This document shows, in pieces, positions 1 through 6,716 of a stretch of 18,448 nucleotides of DNA (positions within the stretch are counted from its first letter, which is position 1; each line of letters begins with the position of its first letter). Below the pieces are notes generated by a model. The model saw only the letters and a list, made by a program, of their open reading frames with translations, searched no databases and had not been told where the DNA came from. Both the position numbers and the translations under genes were made by a program. The stretch lies in assembly GCF_003248505.1 (NCBI RefSeq), contig NZ_QFOA01000070.1, positions 1-18,448 on the forward strand, in the 5' to 3' direction. This stretch comes from Sphingobium sp. (GTDB taxonomy: Bacteria > Pseudomonadota > Alphaproteobacteria > Sphingomonadales > Sphingomonadaceae).

Positions 1-1
1 G

Positions 2-1183
2 CATCCCGACGCGGCGCGCCACGGTCATCTGGCGGCGGTGGGCGTCGCCTTTCTGCTCGGCGCGGCGCTCATCCGCGTGCTGCGCGGGCGCGGCTGGTTC
101 GCTGCCCGTGCCGAACCCGCGCTGATCGACCTGCTCGACATCGTGGCGCTCGGCACGGTCGCCGACGTGGCGCAGCTCAAGGGGCTGAACCGCGCCTTCG
201 TCGCCCAGGGCCTGAAAATCATGGCGAAGCGGCGCAACATCGGCCTCGCGGCGTTGATCGACGCCAGCCGTCTGACGCGTGCGCCGCTGTGCCATGACCT
301 GGGCTTCGCGCTTGGCCCGCGCATCAACGCAGGCGGGCGCGTGGGGCAGGCGGACCTTGGCGTTCGGTTGCTCACCACCCAAGATCCCGCCGAAGCCGCC
401 CGCATCGCCGCGCAGCTCGATCAGTATAACGAGGAGCGCCGTGCCATCGAAGCGACGGTGCAGGAACAGGCCGAAGGGCTGCTCGCTGCGCAGGGCAATC
501 GCGCGGTGGCGGTGATCGCGGGCGCGGGCTGGCATCCCGGCGTCATTGGCATCGTCGCGGGGCGTATCAAGGAGAAAGCGGGCCGTCCCGCCATCGTCAT
601 CGCCTTGGACGATACGGGCGTTGGCAAGGGATCGGGTCGGTCCATCTCCGGCGTGGATCTGGGCGCGGCGGTGCTCGCGGCCAAGGACAGCGGACTGCTG
701 ATCGCGGGCGGGGGCCATGCGATGGCGGCTGGCCTGACCGTCGCCGCAAACCGTGTAGATGCGCTGGCCGACTATCTCGACGAACGTCTTTCCGCATCGG
801 TCGCCAAGGCGCGCGACGATCGTGCGCTCCTGATCGACGCGGTGCTCGCGCCTGCCGGGGTCAACCCCGATTTCGTGGCGGCGATCGAACAGGGCGGCCC
901 CTATGGCGCGGGCTGGCCCGCTCCCCTGATCGCCGCCGGCCCCATGCGGGTCATCAAGGCCGACGTGGTGGGTAACGGCCATCTCCGCGCGATCATGGCG
1001 GGCGACGACGGTCGCTCGATCAAGACCATTGCGTTCCGGCAGGCGGAGACCGATCTGGGTCAGGCGATCCTGGGCGCACCGCGCGACCGGCGGCTCTGGG
1101 TCGCGGGCAAGGCGAAGATCGACGATTGGGGCAGCCGGCCCGCAGCAGAGTTGCACCTGGAAGATGCGGCCTGGGCGGATTGA
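2..1183 (+). CDS. recJ: Single-stranded-DNA-specific exonuclease RecJ, C-terminal part (5' end outside window)
   Basis: RecJ degrades single-stranded DNA 5' to 3' in the cytoplasm during RecF-pathway recombination, base-excision and mismatch repair. The frame is open from base 2, so the N-terminal part of the DHH phosphoesterase domain lies outside the window; 393 residues remain of a protein usually about 560-600 long. Visible RecJ signatures in order are VALGTVADVAQL near the end of the DHH domain, LGPRINAGGR around bases 311-340, and the DHHA1 glycine-rich motif GGGHAMAAG around bases 706-732. The remaining C-terminal part corresponds to the OB-fold region, ending in a plausible stop (TGA). 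The apparent start at base 38 is only an internal GTG valine codon. Identification is firm. The next gene in the same direction is tRNA-Glu, 112 bases downstream. Confidence 0.96.
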   Translation, partial: HPDAARHGHLAAVGVAFLLGAALIRVLRGRGWFAARAEPALIDLLDIVALGTVADVAQLKGLNRAFVAQGLKIMAKRRNIGLAALIDASRLTRAPLCHDLGFALGPRINAGGRVGQADLGVRLLTTQDPAEAARIAAQLDQYNEERRAIEATVQEQAEGLLAAQGNRAVAVIAGAGWHPGVIGIVAGRIKEKAGRPAIVIALDDTGVGKGSGRSISGVDLGAAVLAAKDSGLLIAGGGHAMAAGLTVAANRVDALADYLDERLSASVAKARDDRALLIDAVLAPAGVNPDFVAAIEQGGPYGAGWPAPLIAAGPMRVIKADVVGNGHLRAIMAGDDGRSIKTIAFRQAETDLGQAILGAPRDRRLWVAGKAKIDDWGSRPAAELHLEDAAWAD

Positions 1184-1224
1184 AGGGCATACCGCCTTCT
1201 TGTCATTTTCTTGCGCGAAGGGGG

Positions 1225-1253
1225 TTGACCCTCGCCCCGTCTCCCCGTAATTG
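1225..1253 (+). promoter_or_regulatory. Candidate sigma-70-type promoter for tRNA-Glu
   Basis: TTGACC (1225-1230) is separated by exactly 17 bases from TAATTG (1248-1253). Transcription would start near 1260, about 35 bases before the tRNA. The -35 is close to consensus; the -10 is only a partial match. A short imperfect hairpin (GCGA-bulge-GGG with CCCTCGC, about 1215-1235) overlaps the -35 and could also serve as a weak recJ terminator. This is read from the sequence only. Confidence 0.45.
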
Positions 1254-1295
1254 CGCCCTCGCTTCACCGCGCTGCCACAAGGCGGCACGCTGAAC

Positions 1296-1370
1296 GGCCC
1301 CTTCGTCTAGCGGTTAGGACGCGGCCCTTTCACGGCTGAAACACGGGTTCGATTCCCGTAGGGGTCACCA
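1296..1370 (+). tRNA. tRNA-Glu (anticodon TTC)
   Basis: The sequence folds as a complete cloverleaf. The acceptor arm GGCCCCT (1296-1302) pairs with AGGGGTC (1360-1366), allowing one G-T pair. The D-arm contains TAGCGGTTAGGA. The anticodon loop CTTTCAC carries TTC at 1329-1331. The T-arm is CGGGTTCGATTCCCG. The discriminator A and the 3' CCA (1368-1370) are encoded. It reads codons GAA and GAG. A T-rich stretch (TTTCCTTTT) follows immediately and may help end transcription. Confidence 0.97.
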
Positions 1371-1451
1371 TTTCCTTTTGTGGAATGCGGTGAGCATCTT
1401 CCAGTATCCTGGCCAAGGCGCAGATGGTCCGTTCGCTTGTCCCCCGCCCGA

Positions 1452-2861
1452 TCACACCCGGCGGAAGGGGAATGGTGCGGCGGTTCGTTCGTAGCCGTGC
1501 AGGTCGATGGTGCGGGTGACAGGCGGCAGAGCGCGATCCGTGCAGTCGCGCCGCTCGCACAGGTGGCATGTGGGACCGATGCCGGTCGCCCGCCCGCCTC
1601 CTATGTCGATGCCGTCGCAATGGGCGATGCGCGCGGCGTGTCGGGCCTCGCAACCCAGGGCGATGACCGGGGCTGCATGGGCATCCGGTGCGGTGCGCGG
1701 AAGGCCGATCGAGAGGGTGACGTAGCGCTTGCCGTCCAGCGTCTCGATCAGTTGCGGGCGCACCTCGCCCTCGCCATGCGGCGCGTGAGCGTCCCAGCGG
1801 GGGCAGGTGCCGCCGAACCGTGCGAAGGGGTAGGCTTCCCCGTCGAACCGTTTGGAAACGATGCCCGCACGATCGATCTTCACGAGGAAGAAGGGAATGC
1901 CCCGCGCGCCTGTGCGACCCAGGCTGGTCAGCCGATGCGCCACCTGTTCGCCCGATGCGCCGAACCGGTCGCGCAGCAGCGGGATGTCGTGGCGACTCTG
2001 CTCTGCGGCCTGGCGGAAGCGGTCATAGGGCATGACGAGCGCGGCGGCGGCATAGTTGGTCAGCGCGACGGTCGCCAGCCGGCGGCTGTCTTCGTCGGGC
2101 GGTGCGGCCCGCGTCAGTTGCGCTGCGATCGGATCCGCCAACTCCTGCGCGCAGAGATGATAGGCGAGCGCGAACAGCCGCCCGGACGCCGCCAGTCGCT
2201 CGTTCAGCATCAGCCGCCGCCGGTGCATGTCGTAATGGCGCAGCGCGCCCGGCATCAGGTCCGCGCGCATCACCTGCGTCGCCATGCCGTGCCGGTCCTT
2301 CAGCCGTTGTCGCAGTCCGTGCTGGAGCAGCGCGGGATCGTCCGGCAGTTCGCCGGCGATGCGTTCCGCGCCTGCATCCAGTTCGGCGAAATGATTGCCC
2401 GCCTTCGCGATCGTTTCCCGCAGCCAGTCGAGCGGGGCGATCAGCGGAGCGCTATCTTCCCGCACGCGCTGGTCGCCAGGCAATCGCCGCAGGTCCGACA
2501 GCGCGCGATAGAAGCGGGCAATCGCTTCGCCCACGCCCGGATAATTCTCCGCCACGTCCAGCATCTCGTCCCGTCCGATGCCGATGTCGCGCACCAGCGG
2601 ATCGGACAGGATTTCGGCCAGATCGCCCGACGCGCTGTCGGTGGCGGCGGCGGTGAAATCGCGAATGTCGATATCGTAGGTATTGGCGAGCCGCACCAGC
2701 ATCTGCGCGGTCAATGGGCGCTGGTTGCGCTCCATATGATTGAGGTAACTGGGGGACACGCCCAGTTCCTCCGCCATCTGCGTTTGGTTGAGGGCCAGTT
2801 CGCGCCGCAGCACGCGCAATTTGGGGCCGAGATAAAGCTTGCGGTCGGGTTGTTCAGCCAT
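1452..2861 (-). CDS. XRE-family regulator with short-chain fatty acyl-CoA regulator (ScfR/RamB-like) architecture
   Basis: This 469-residue cytoplasmic transcription factor has an N-terminal XRE helix-turn-helix (about residues 13-68, with NQTQMAEELGVSPSYLNHME). A middle region resembles the ImmA/IrrE (M78) fold, including the typical AAAALVMPYDRF at 270-283. The C-terminal DUF2083-like region is cysteine-rich (C353, C404, C415, C432, C435, C440, with CHLC at 432-435). Known relatives sense acyl-CoA status and control glyoxylate-shunt or methylcitrate genes; the exact target here is not shown. The zinc-protease HExxH motif is absent: the matching place reads YHLCAQ around 234-239, so peptidase activity is unlikely. 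The start is the first ATG after an in-frame TGA 13 bases upstream, and no strong Shine-Dalgarno is visible. A palindrome 11-25 bases upstream suggests autoregulation. Confidence 0.85.
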   Translation of the reverse strand: MAEQPDRKLYLGPKLRVLRRELALNQTQMAEELGVSPSYLNHMERNQRPLTAQMLVRLANTYDIDIRDFTAAATDSASGDLAEILSDPLVRDIGIGRDEMLDVAENYPGVGEAIARFYRALSDLRRLPGDQRVREDSAPLIAPLDWLRETIAKAGNHFAELDAGAERIAGELPDDPALLQHGLRQRLKDRHGMATQVMRADLMPGALRHYDMHRRRLMLNERLAASGRLFALAYHLCAQELADPIAAQLTRAAPPDEDSRRLATVALTNYAAAALVMPYDRFRQAAEQSRHDIPLLRDRFGASGEQVAHRLTSLGRTGARGIPFFLVKIDRAGIVSKRFDGEAYPFARFGGTCPRWDAHAPHGEGEVRPQLIETLDGKRYVTLSIGLPRTAPDAHAAPVIALGCEARHAARIAHCDGIDIGGGRATGIGPTCHLCERRDCTDRALPPVTRTIDLHGYERTAAPFPFRRV

Positions 2862-2862
2862 G

Positions 2863-2887
2863 TTGTCATCATGTCATGAAATGACAA
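2863..2887. promoter_or_regulatory. Nested palindrome between the ScfR-like regulator and the small divergent gene
   Basis: A perfect inverted repeat TGTCAT-GAA-ATGACA spans 2872-2886. A further TTGTCAT copy at 2863-2869 mirrors ATGACAA at 2881-2887, so the site offers overlapping half-sites. It lies 11-25 bases upstream of the regulator start and in the divergent promoter region of the 57-residue gene. It is a good operator candidate for the adjacent XRE regulator; the assignment is inferred from position. Confidence 0.5.
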
Positions 2888-3001
2888 TTCTACAAAATAT
2901 AATCGTGACATCGGTTCACTCATCGGCCTTACGAAATCGTGTTCAGCTGTCTACTTCGTCGTCTACCAAAACGGGATCATTGCCACGAAAGGACGACAAA
3001 G

Positions 3002-3175
3002 ATGACGACCGATACGATCGACCGACCGCAACCGGCCCGTTCGCGTGCGGTGTTCAGCGCGGAGGATTTCGGCCTTATCCGCACCGCCATCGCCCATTAT
3101 CTGCGCGAGGTGCAGGACCGGCCTGAATCGGTCAAATATGCCAATCTCTACCACCGGCTGGGCCGGGTGGCTTAA
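3002..3175 (+). CDS. Small conserved-looking protein of unknown function (57 aa)
   Basis: The ATG at 3002 is chosen over an upstream in-frame ATG at 2939 because GAAAGGA stands at the right distance before it and because the upstream extension has low-quality composition. The protein starts MTTDTIDRPQPARSR and continues with an amphipathic helical stretch (FSAEDFGLIRTAIAHYLREV) and a tail containing KYANLYHRLGRVA. No known catalytic motif, signal peptide or membrane segment is seen. It diverges from the ScfR-like regulator and shares its upstream palindrome, so co-regulation is plausible. I do not recognise a named family; it resembles small hypothetical proteins of sphingomonads. Confidence 0.7.
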   Translation: MTTDTIDRPQPARSRAVFSAEDFGLIRTAIAHYLREVQDRPESVKYANLYHRLGRVA

Positions 3176-3199
3176 ACGACTGATCGGTCGGGCGGGGAA

Positions 3200-3226
3200 G
3201 GGCGCGGCGGGCAACCGACCGCGCCC
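3200..3226. terminator. Strong GC-rich hairpin between convergent genes
   Basis: GGGCGCGG (3200-3207) pairs perfectly with CCGCGCCC (3219-3226). The stem continues with CGG/CCG past a single bulged A and closes on a GCAA tetraloop. An alternative pairing is CGGTCGG (3185-3191) with CCGACCG (3215-3221). It fills the 59-base gap between the ends of the 57-aa gene and pitA. There is no T-run on either side, so it is a structural or bidirectional terminator candidate rather than a textbook one. Confidence 0.55.
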
Positions 3227-3234
3227 GCGCTGCG

Positions 3235-4233
3235 TCAGAAGAGGCGCGTCAGCCCGTAGAACAGAGCGCCGATGGCGGCGGCTGCGGGCAGCGTGACGAC
3301 CCAGGCGACGACGATGCTGGACGCAACGTTCCAGCGTACGGCGGACAACCGCCGTGAAGCTCCCACCCCGACGATGGCGCCGGTGATCGTATGAGTGGTG
3401 GAAACCGGAACCCCCAGGTGCGTCGCGAGGAACAGCGTGATCGCGCCGCCCGTCTCGGCGCAAAAGCCCTGGGCCGGGGTCAGGCGCGTGATCTTCGACC
3501 CCATGGTGTGGACGATCTTCCATCCGCCCAGCAACGTCCCCGTGCCCATCGCCGCCTGGCAGGACAGGACCACCCAGAAGGGCACATGGAATTCGCCGCC
3601 CAGCATGCCCTGCGAATAGAGTAGTACGGCAATGATCCCCATCGTCTTCTGCGCGTCGTTGCCGCCATGGCCGAGCGAATAGAGCGACGCCGACACCAGC
3701 TGAAGCCGTCGGAACACGCGATCCGCGCCCTGCGGGGTGAAGCGGCGGAAGATCCAGCTGATTACCAGCACCAGCATCAGCGCCAGAAACAGGCCGAGCG
3801 CGGGCGACACGACGATGGCGGCGGTGGTCATGAACACGCCGTTCCACACGATTGCCGCCAGCCCGGCCTTCGACACGCCCGCGCCCAGCAGCCCGCCCAC
3901 CAGCGCATGGCTGGAGGAAGACGGGATGCCGAGAGCCCAGGTGATGAGGTTCCAGCTGATCGCGCCCATCAGCGCGCCGAAAATCACCTGCGGGTCGATG
4001 ATGCTGGCGTCGATGATGCCCTTGCCCACGGTCGTCGCGACATGCAGCCCGAAGAACAGGAAGGCGATGAAGTTGAAGAAGGCGGCCCACGCGACCGCAT
4101 ATTGCGGCTTGAGCACGCGGGTCGACACGATCGTCGCAATCGAATTGGCGGCGTCGTGCAGGCCGTTCAGAAAGTCGAAGGCCAGCGCGACCGCGATCAG
4201 CGCGACGAGCAGGGGAAAGGCGATGGGGTCCAT
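3235..4233 (-). CDS. pitA: Pit-type low-affinity inorganic phosphate transporter
   Basis: This inner-membrane permease of the PiT family (332 residues, somewhat short for the family) imports phosphate, generally with a cation and protons. Sequence hallmarks are the two inverted family repeats. Near the N-terminus is GLHDAANSIATIVSTR with PSSSSHALVGGLLGAG after it. In the second half are GHGGNDAQKTMG and PVSTTHTITGAIVGVG. About ten hydrophobic helices can be traced. The gene starts 11 bases after the stop of the Nudix-DUF47 gene, an arrangement known for DUF47/Pit pairs in which the DUF47 protein is an accessory of the transporter. No PhoB box with two half-sites was seen upstream of the operon. 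The gene symbol is given by family; other Pit names are possible. Confidence 0.93.
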   Translation of the reverse strand: MDPIAFPLLVALIAVALAFDFLNGLHDAANSIATIVSTRVLKPQYAVAWAAFFNFIAFLFFGLHVATTVGKGIIDASIIDPQVIFGALMGAISWNLITWALGIPSSSSHALVGGLLGAGVSKAGLAAIVWNGVFMTTAAIVVSPALGLFLALMLVLVISWIFRRFTPQGADRVFRRLQLVSASLYSLGHGGNDAQKTMGIIAVLLYSQGMLGGEFHVPFWVVLSCQAAMGTGTLLGGWKIVHTMGSKITRLTPAQGFCAETGGAITLFLATHLGVPVSTTHTITGAIVGVGASRRLSAVRWNVASSIVVAWVVTLPAAAAIGALFYGLTRLF

Positions 4234-4244
4234 GACGCGTGCGG

Positions 4245-5360
4245 TCAGGCGTGGTCGATGACGAGGCCGGAAATCTCGTTCGCCACATCCTCGAACCGGT
4301 CTGTCACCTTTTCCAGATGGCTGTAGATTTCGTTGCCGACTATGAAGTCCATGGGGTTGCCCGACCGCGCCTTTTCATACAACGCCTTGAGCCCCGCTTC
4401 ATGCAGATTGTCGGCATGACCTTCCAGCTTGACCAGCCTTTCGGTCAGGTCGTGTAGCCGGGTCGCATTGAGGTTGAGTGAGCGCAGCAGCGGCATCGCT
4501 TCGGCCGTGATCCGCGCGCATTCGACGATCAGCGCGCTCATGTCCTGCATCTGGGACGGGAAATCCCGTACCTCGAACAGGGCGATGGCCTTGGCCGTCT
4601 GGTTCATCTGGTCGATGGCGTCGTCCATCACCCCGATCAGGTCGGTGATCGCGCTGCGGTCGAAGGGGGTAACGAAAATGCGCCGTACGTCGAGCAGCAC
4701 GTCGCGGATGATGTCGTCGGCACGATGCTCATGATCCGAAATCGTACGCACATGCGTCGCCATGTCCGGTCCGCCCTTCAGCAAAAGGGCTAGCGCGTCG
4801 GCACCCGCGACCAGAGTCGCTGCATGATCCTCGAACTGGTCGAAGAAGCGGCCCTGCTTGGGCATCAGCGCGTGGAACCAGCGTAACATTCCCGTCCTTC
4901 CCCGCTGCCTTTCGCGAATCGCCAGCAGCAATCGCAGGAACCATCCCGGATCGGCGGGCGGCTCCCGAAAAGCCGCTATGATCGTCTTCAAGTCAGGTTC
5001 GTCGACTGCCCTGGCGGCGTCGGCGACCGGGAACCAGCGCAACTCGCGCTGGCCTTGTTCGGGCCATTGCGTCAGGTGGCCTTTGACCGCAAGAGGAAAA
5101 ACTTCGACCACCGCTTCCCGCGACCTGCCGCTGCGGCGGCGCTTGTCGTAGCGATAGCGACCGATGGCCGCCGGGCAGGCGATGCCGTGGATGCCGGCTT
5201 CTTCATAGGCCTCCAGTTCCGCAGCCCGGTGGCCGGGCAGGCCTTTGATTCGGTTGCCCTTGGGGATCACCCAGCGCCGCGTATCGCGCGACGTGATGAG
5301 CAGGATCTGCATCGTTCCATCGTCGGCGGTGGTATAGGGAAGGGCGGCAATCTGACGCAT
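4245..5360 (-). CDS. Nudix hydrolase - DUF47 (PhoU-like phosphate transport accessory) fusion
   Basis: One uninterrupted frame of 371 residues encodes two families. Residues 1 to about 135 are a Nudix domain of the diphosphoinositol/dinucleotide polyphosphatase type (RRWVIPKGN at 28-36, then HRAAELEAYEEAGIHG). The Nudix box is degenerate: its first RE is LE, while the EAYEEAG glutamates are kept. Residues 158-371 match a complete DUF47 protein (MLRWFHALMPKQGRFF, then DHEHRADDI and a LEGHADNLHEAGLKAL helix), normally a free protein of about 210 residues that works with Pit transporters. A Shine-Dalgarno precedes Met158, so DUF47 may also be made alone. pitA follows after 11 bases. The Nudix substrate is unknown; phosphate-rich nucleotides or inositol pyrophosphates would fit the context but are not shown. 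Confidence 0.88.
   Translation of the reverse strand: MRQIAALPYTTADDGTMQILLITSRDTRRWVIPKGNRIKGLPGHRAAELEAYEEAGIHGIACPAAIGRYRYDKRRRSGRSREAVVEVFPLAVKGHLTQWPEQGQRELRWFPVADAARAVDEPDLKTIIAAFREPPADPGWFLRLLLAIRERQRGRTGMLRWFHALMPKQGRFFDQFEDHAATLVAGADALALLLKGGPDMATHVRTISDHEHRADDIIRDVLLDVRRIFVTPFDRSAITDLIGVMDDAIDQMNQTAKAIALFEVRDFPSQMQDMSALIVECARITAEAMPLLRSLNLNATRLHDLTERLVKLEGHADNLHEAGLKALYEKARSGNPMDFIVGNEIYSHLEKVTDRFEDVANEISGLVIDHA
4887..4901 (-). promoter_or_regulatory. Internal ribosome binding site and start for DUF47
   Basis: On the minus strand GGAAGGA (4895-4901) stands five bases before ATG (4887-4889), which is Met158 of the long ORF and exactly where free DUF47 proteins begin. Initiation here would give a 214-residue DUF47 protein from the same message. 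The outer start at 5360 has a weaker signal. This is read directly from sequence; use of the site is inferred. Confidence 0.6.
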
Positions 5361-5617
5361 GCTTCGCCTGTAACGCCGCTGTCATAATTCGCAATGCCCC
5401 CCATGGCGCGCCAGCGCAATGGCGCGAACGTCGACTTTCGGATCGTGAAAAGCCGAATCGTCGCACCGTCCTCAGGCTGCCGGGCGAAGCCGGGGCGCGA
5501 CCGCCCTTATTCGGTCAGGAGTGACGATGTCCTGCATCAAGGACGACGGGTTGCCTGGAAATAGGCTCGCTGCATCGGAAGCAATGCGGCAATTTGATAC
5601 ATGGTGAAGGAAAGGGC

Positions 5618-5691
5618 TGGAGCGGGTAGCGGGGATCGAACCCGCATCACAAGCTTGGAAGGCTAGTGCTCTACCATTGAGCTATACCCGC
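5618..5691 (-). tRNA. tRNA-Gly (anticodon TCC)
   Basis: On the minus strand the acceptor GCGGGTA pairs perfectly with TACCCGC. The D-arm is AGCTCAATGGTAGAGCA. The anticodon loop CTTCCAA carries TCC, the T-arm is GCGGGTTCGATCCCCGC, and CCA is encoded (5618-5620 on the plus strand). It reads GGA and GGG. The gene lies alone between the Nudix-DUF47 start and the LysR-like gene. The 257 bases between it and the Nudix start hold nothing I can identify. Confidence 0.97.
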
Positions 5692-5794
5692 CCGGCAGGA
5701 AATCGCCCTGCCATCAACCCGGTGTCCTCGTCAACCGCCTTTGGCGGGGGCGGCAACTTCTCCCTTAACGGCCAGTCTGCTTTCCACTATCACC

Positions 5795-6715
5795 ATGCGG
5801 ATGCACAGTCCGCCCCTGCGCCAGTTGGACATATTCGCGCAGATGGTGGCGGCGGGCGACGCCGCGCGGTGTGCCAGCGACCTTGGAATCGACACCGAAT
5901 CGCTGCTGGAGGAACTGGCCTCGCTGGAATTGCGCTTGGGCTACCGCCTGTTCGACGATCCGGGCGGTCGTGCGCGGTTGACCGAAGCGGGGCGGAAGAC
6001 CGCGCGGGCGATGACTTTGCTGGCCCAGGACGAAAGCGCCGAGGTGCCTGCGGAAGAGGCAACCTGTGCAAAGGACATGATCCCCGCGCCGCCCTCTCGG
6101 CCCCACGGCATCGTTCTGGCGGCACCGCCCCCCGTTTTCGGTCATGTGCAGGAAGCGCTCGCCGCGTTCGAAGCCGCCAACGAAGATATTGCGATCACGC
6201 TGGATCTTCATGTGCACAACGCCCATGATGCGGCAAAGGCGTTGTCGTCCGGCAGCGCGGATATCGCCTATTTCTATGCGCTGGAGGAACCTCAAGGCCT
6301 TTCTTCCCGCTATGGCTGGTCGGAACCATTGAACCTTTACGCGGGCCAAGTTCACCCTCTGGCGCGCATGGACAGCGTCGGGCGCGATGTCCTGAATTCG
6401 GTGCCGCAGATCGCGCTGGAAGCGGGCAACGGCGTGCGCGCCATCACCGATGCGGCCCTGCGCCGCGCTCGCGCAGACCTTGAAGCGACGTCTGTCGAAA
6501 GCGATAACATGACGGATATCATCGCGGCGTTGCGGGCGGGGCGGGGCGTCTTTGCCGCATTCGGTCCACTGGCGCGCGATGTGGGGCGCATGGCAGGCAT
6601 CCGTCGCCTGGCGCTGGATGTGCCCTTGCCTTCGGTCGAAATCAGACAGGCAGTCGGGGCGGGCGCGACCGACAAGCCGGCGGTTCAGGCGCTCGCGGAC
6701 TTCCTGTTCCTCTAA
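5795..6715 (+). CDS. LysR-like transcriptional regulator with atypical DNA-binding helix
   Basis: This 306-residue protein has a LysR layout: an N-terminal winged-helix region (about residues 5-65, LRQLDIFAQMVAAGD, LASLELRLGYRLFDD, LTEAGRK) and a periplasmic-binding-protein-like effector domain from about residue 104 onward. The recognition helix, usually rich in S/Q/P and basic residues, reads GIDTESLLEELASLE and is acidic; the usual arginine after LF is replaced by DD. Classical DNA contact is therefore doubtful. The start at 5795 (MRMHSPPLRQ) is chosen because the family begins there; another ATG lies two codons further on, and no clear Shine-Dalgarno decides between them. It ends one base before the convergent LacI-family gene. 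The effector and target are unknown. Confidence 0.75.
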   Translation: MRMHSPPLRQLDIFAQMVAAGDAARCASDLGIDTESLLEELASLELRLGYRLFDDPGGRARLTEAGRKTARAMTLLAQDESAEVPAEEATCAKDMIPAPPSRPHGIVLAAPPPVFGHVQEALAAFEAANEDIAITLDLHVHNAHDAAKALSSGSADIAYFYALEEPQGLSSRYGWSEPLNLYAGQVHPLARMDSVGRDVLNSVPQIALEAGNGVRAITDAALRRARADLEATSVESDNMTDIIAALRAGRGVFAAFGPLARDVGRMAGIRRLALDVPLPSVEIRQAVGAGATDKPAVQALADFLFL

Positions 6716-6716
6716 T

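Noticed and set aside
1330..1653. Minus-strand open frame ending in a GIEPVFQP-type peptide
   Set aside because: This tail is the antisense translation of the tRNA-Glu gene, a well-known source of spurious proteins; the rest is a shadow of the ScfR-like gene.
1380..2879. 499-residue open frame on the plus strand
   Set aside because: It is the complement of the XRE regulator. The composition is that of a shadow frame, and the regulator on the other strand has clear domains.
2963..4288. 441-residue open frame on the minus strand overlapping pitA
   Set aside because: It is pitA read in another frame; the protein is arginine-rich and lacks membrane helices, while the pitA frame has all Pit motifs.
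5379..5385. CTGTCAT half of a PhoB box upstream of the phosphate operon
   Set aside because: The second half-site at the required 11-base spacing is CGCAATG and does not match, and a single 7-bp half-site is not enough.
5734..5748. CCGCC-TTT-GGCGG hairpin upstream of the LysR-like gene
   Set aside because: The stem is only five bases and no T-run follows; it is expected by chance in this GC-rich DNA.
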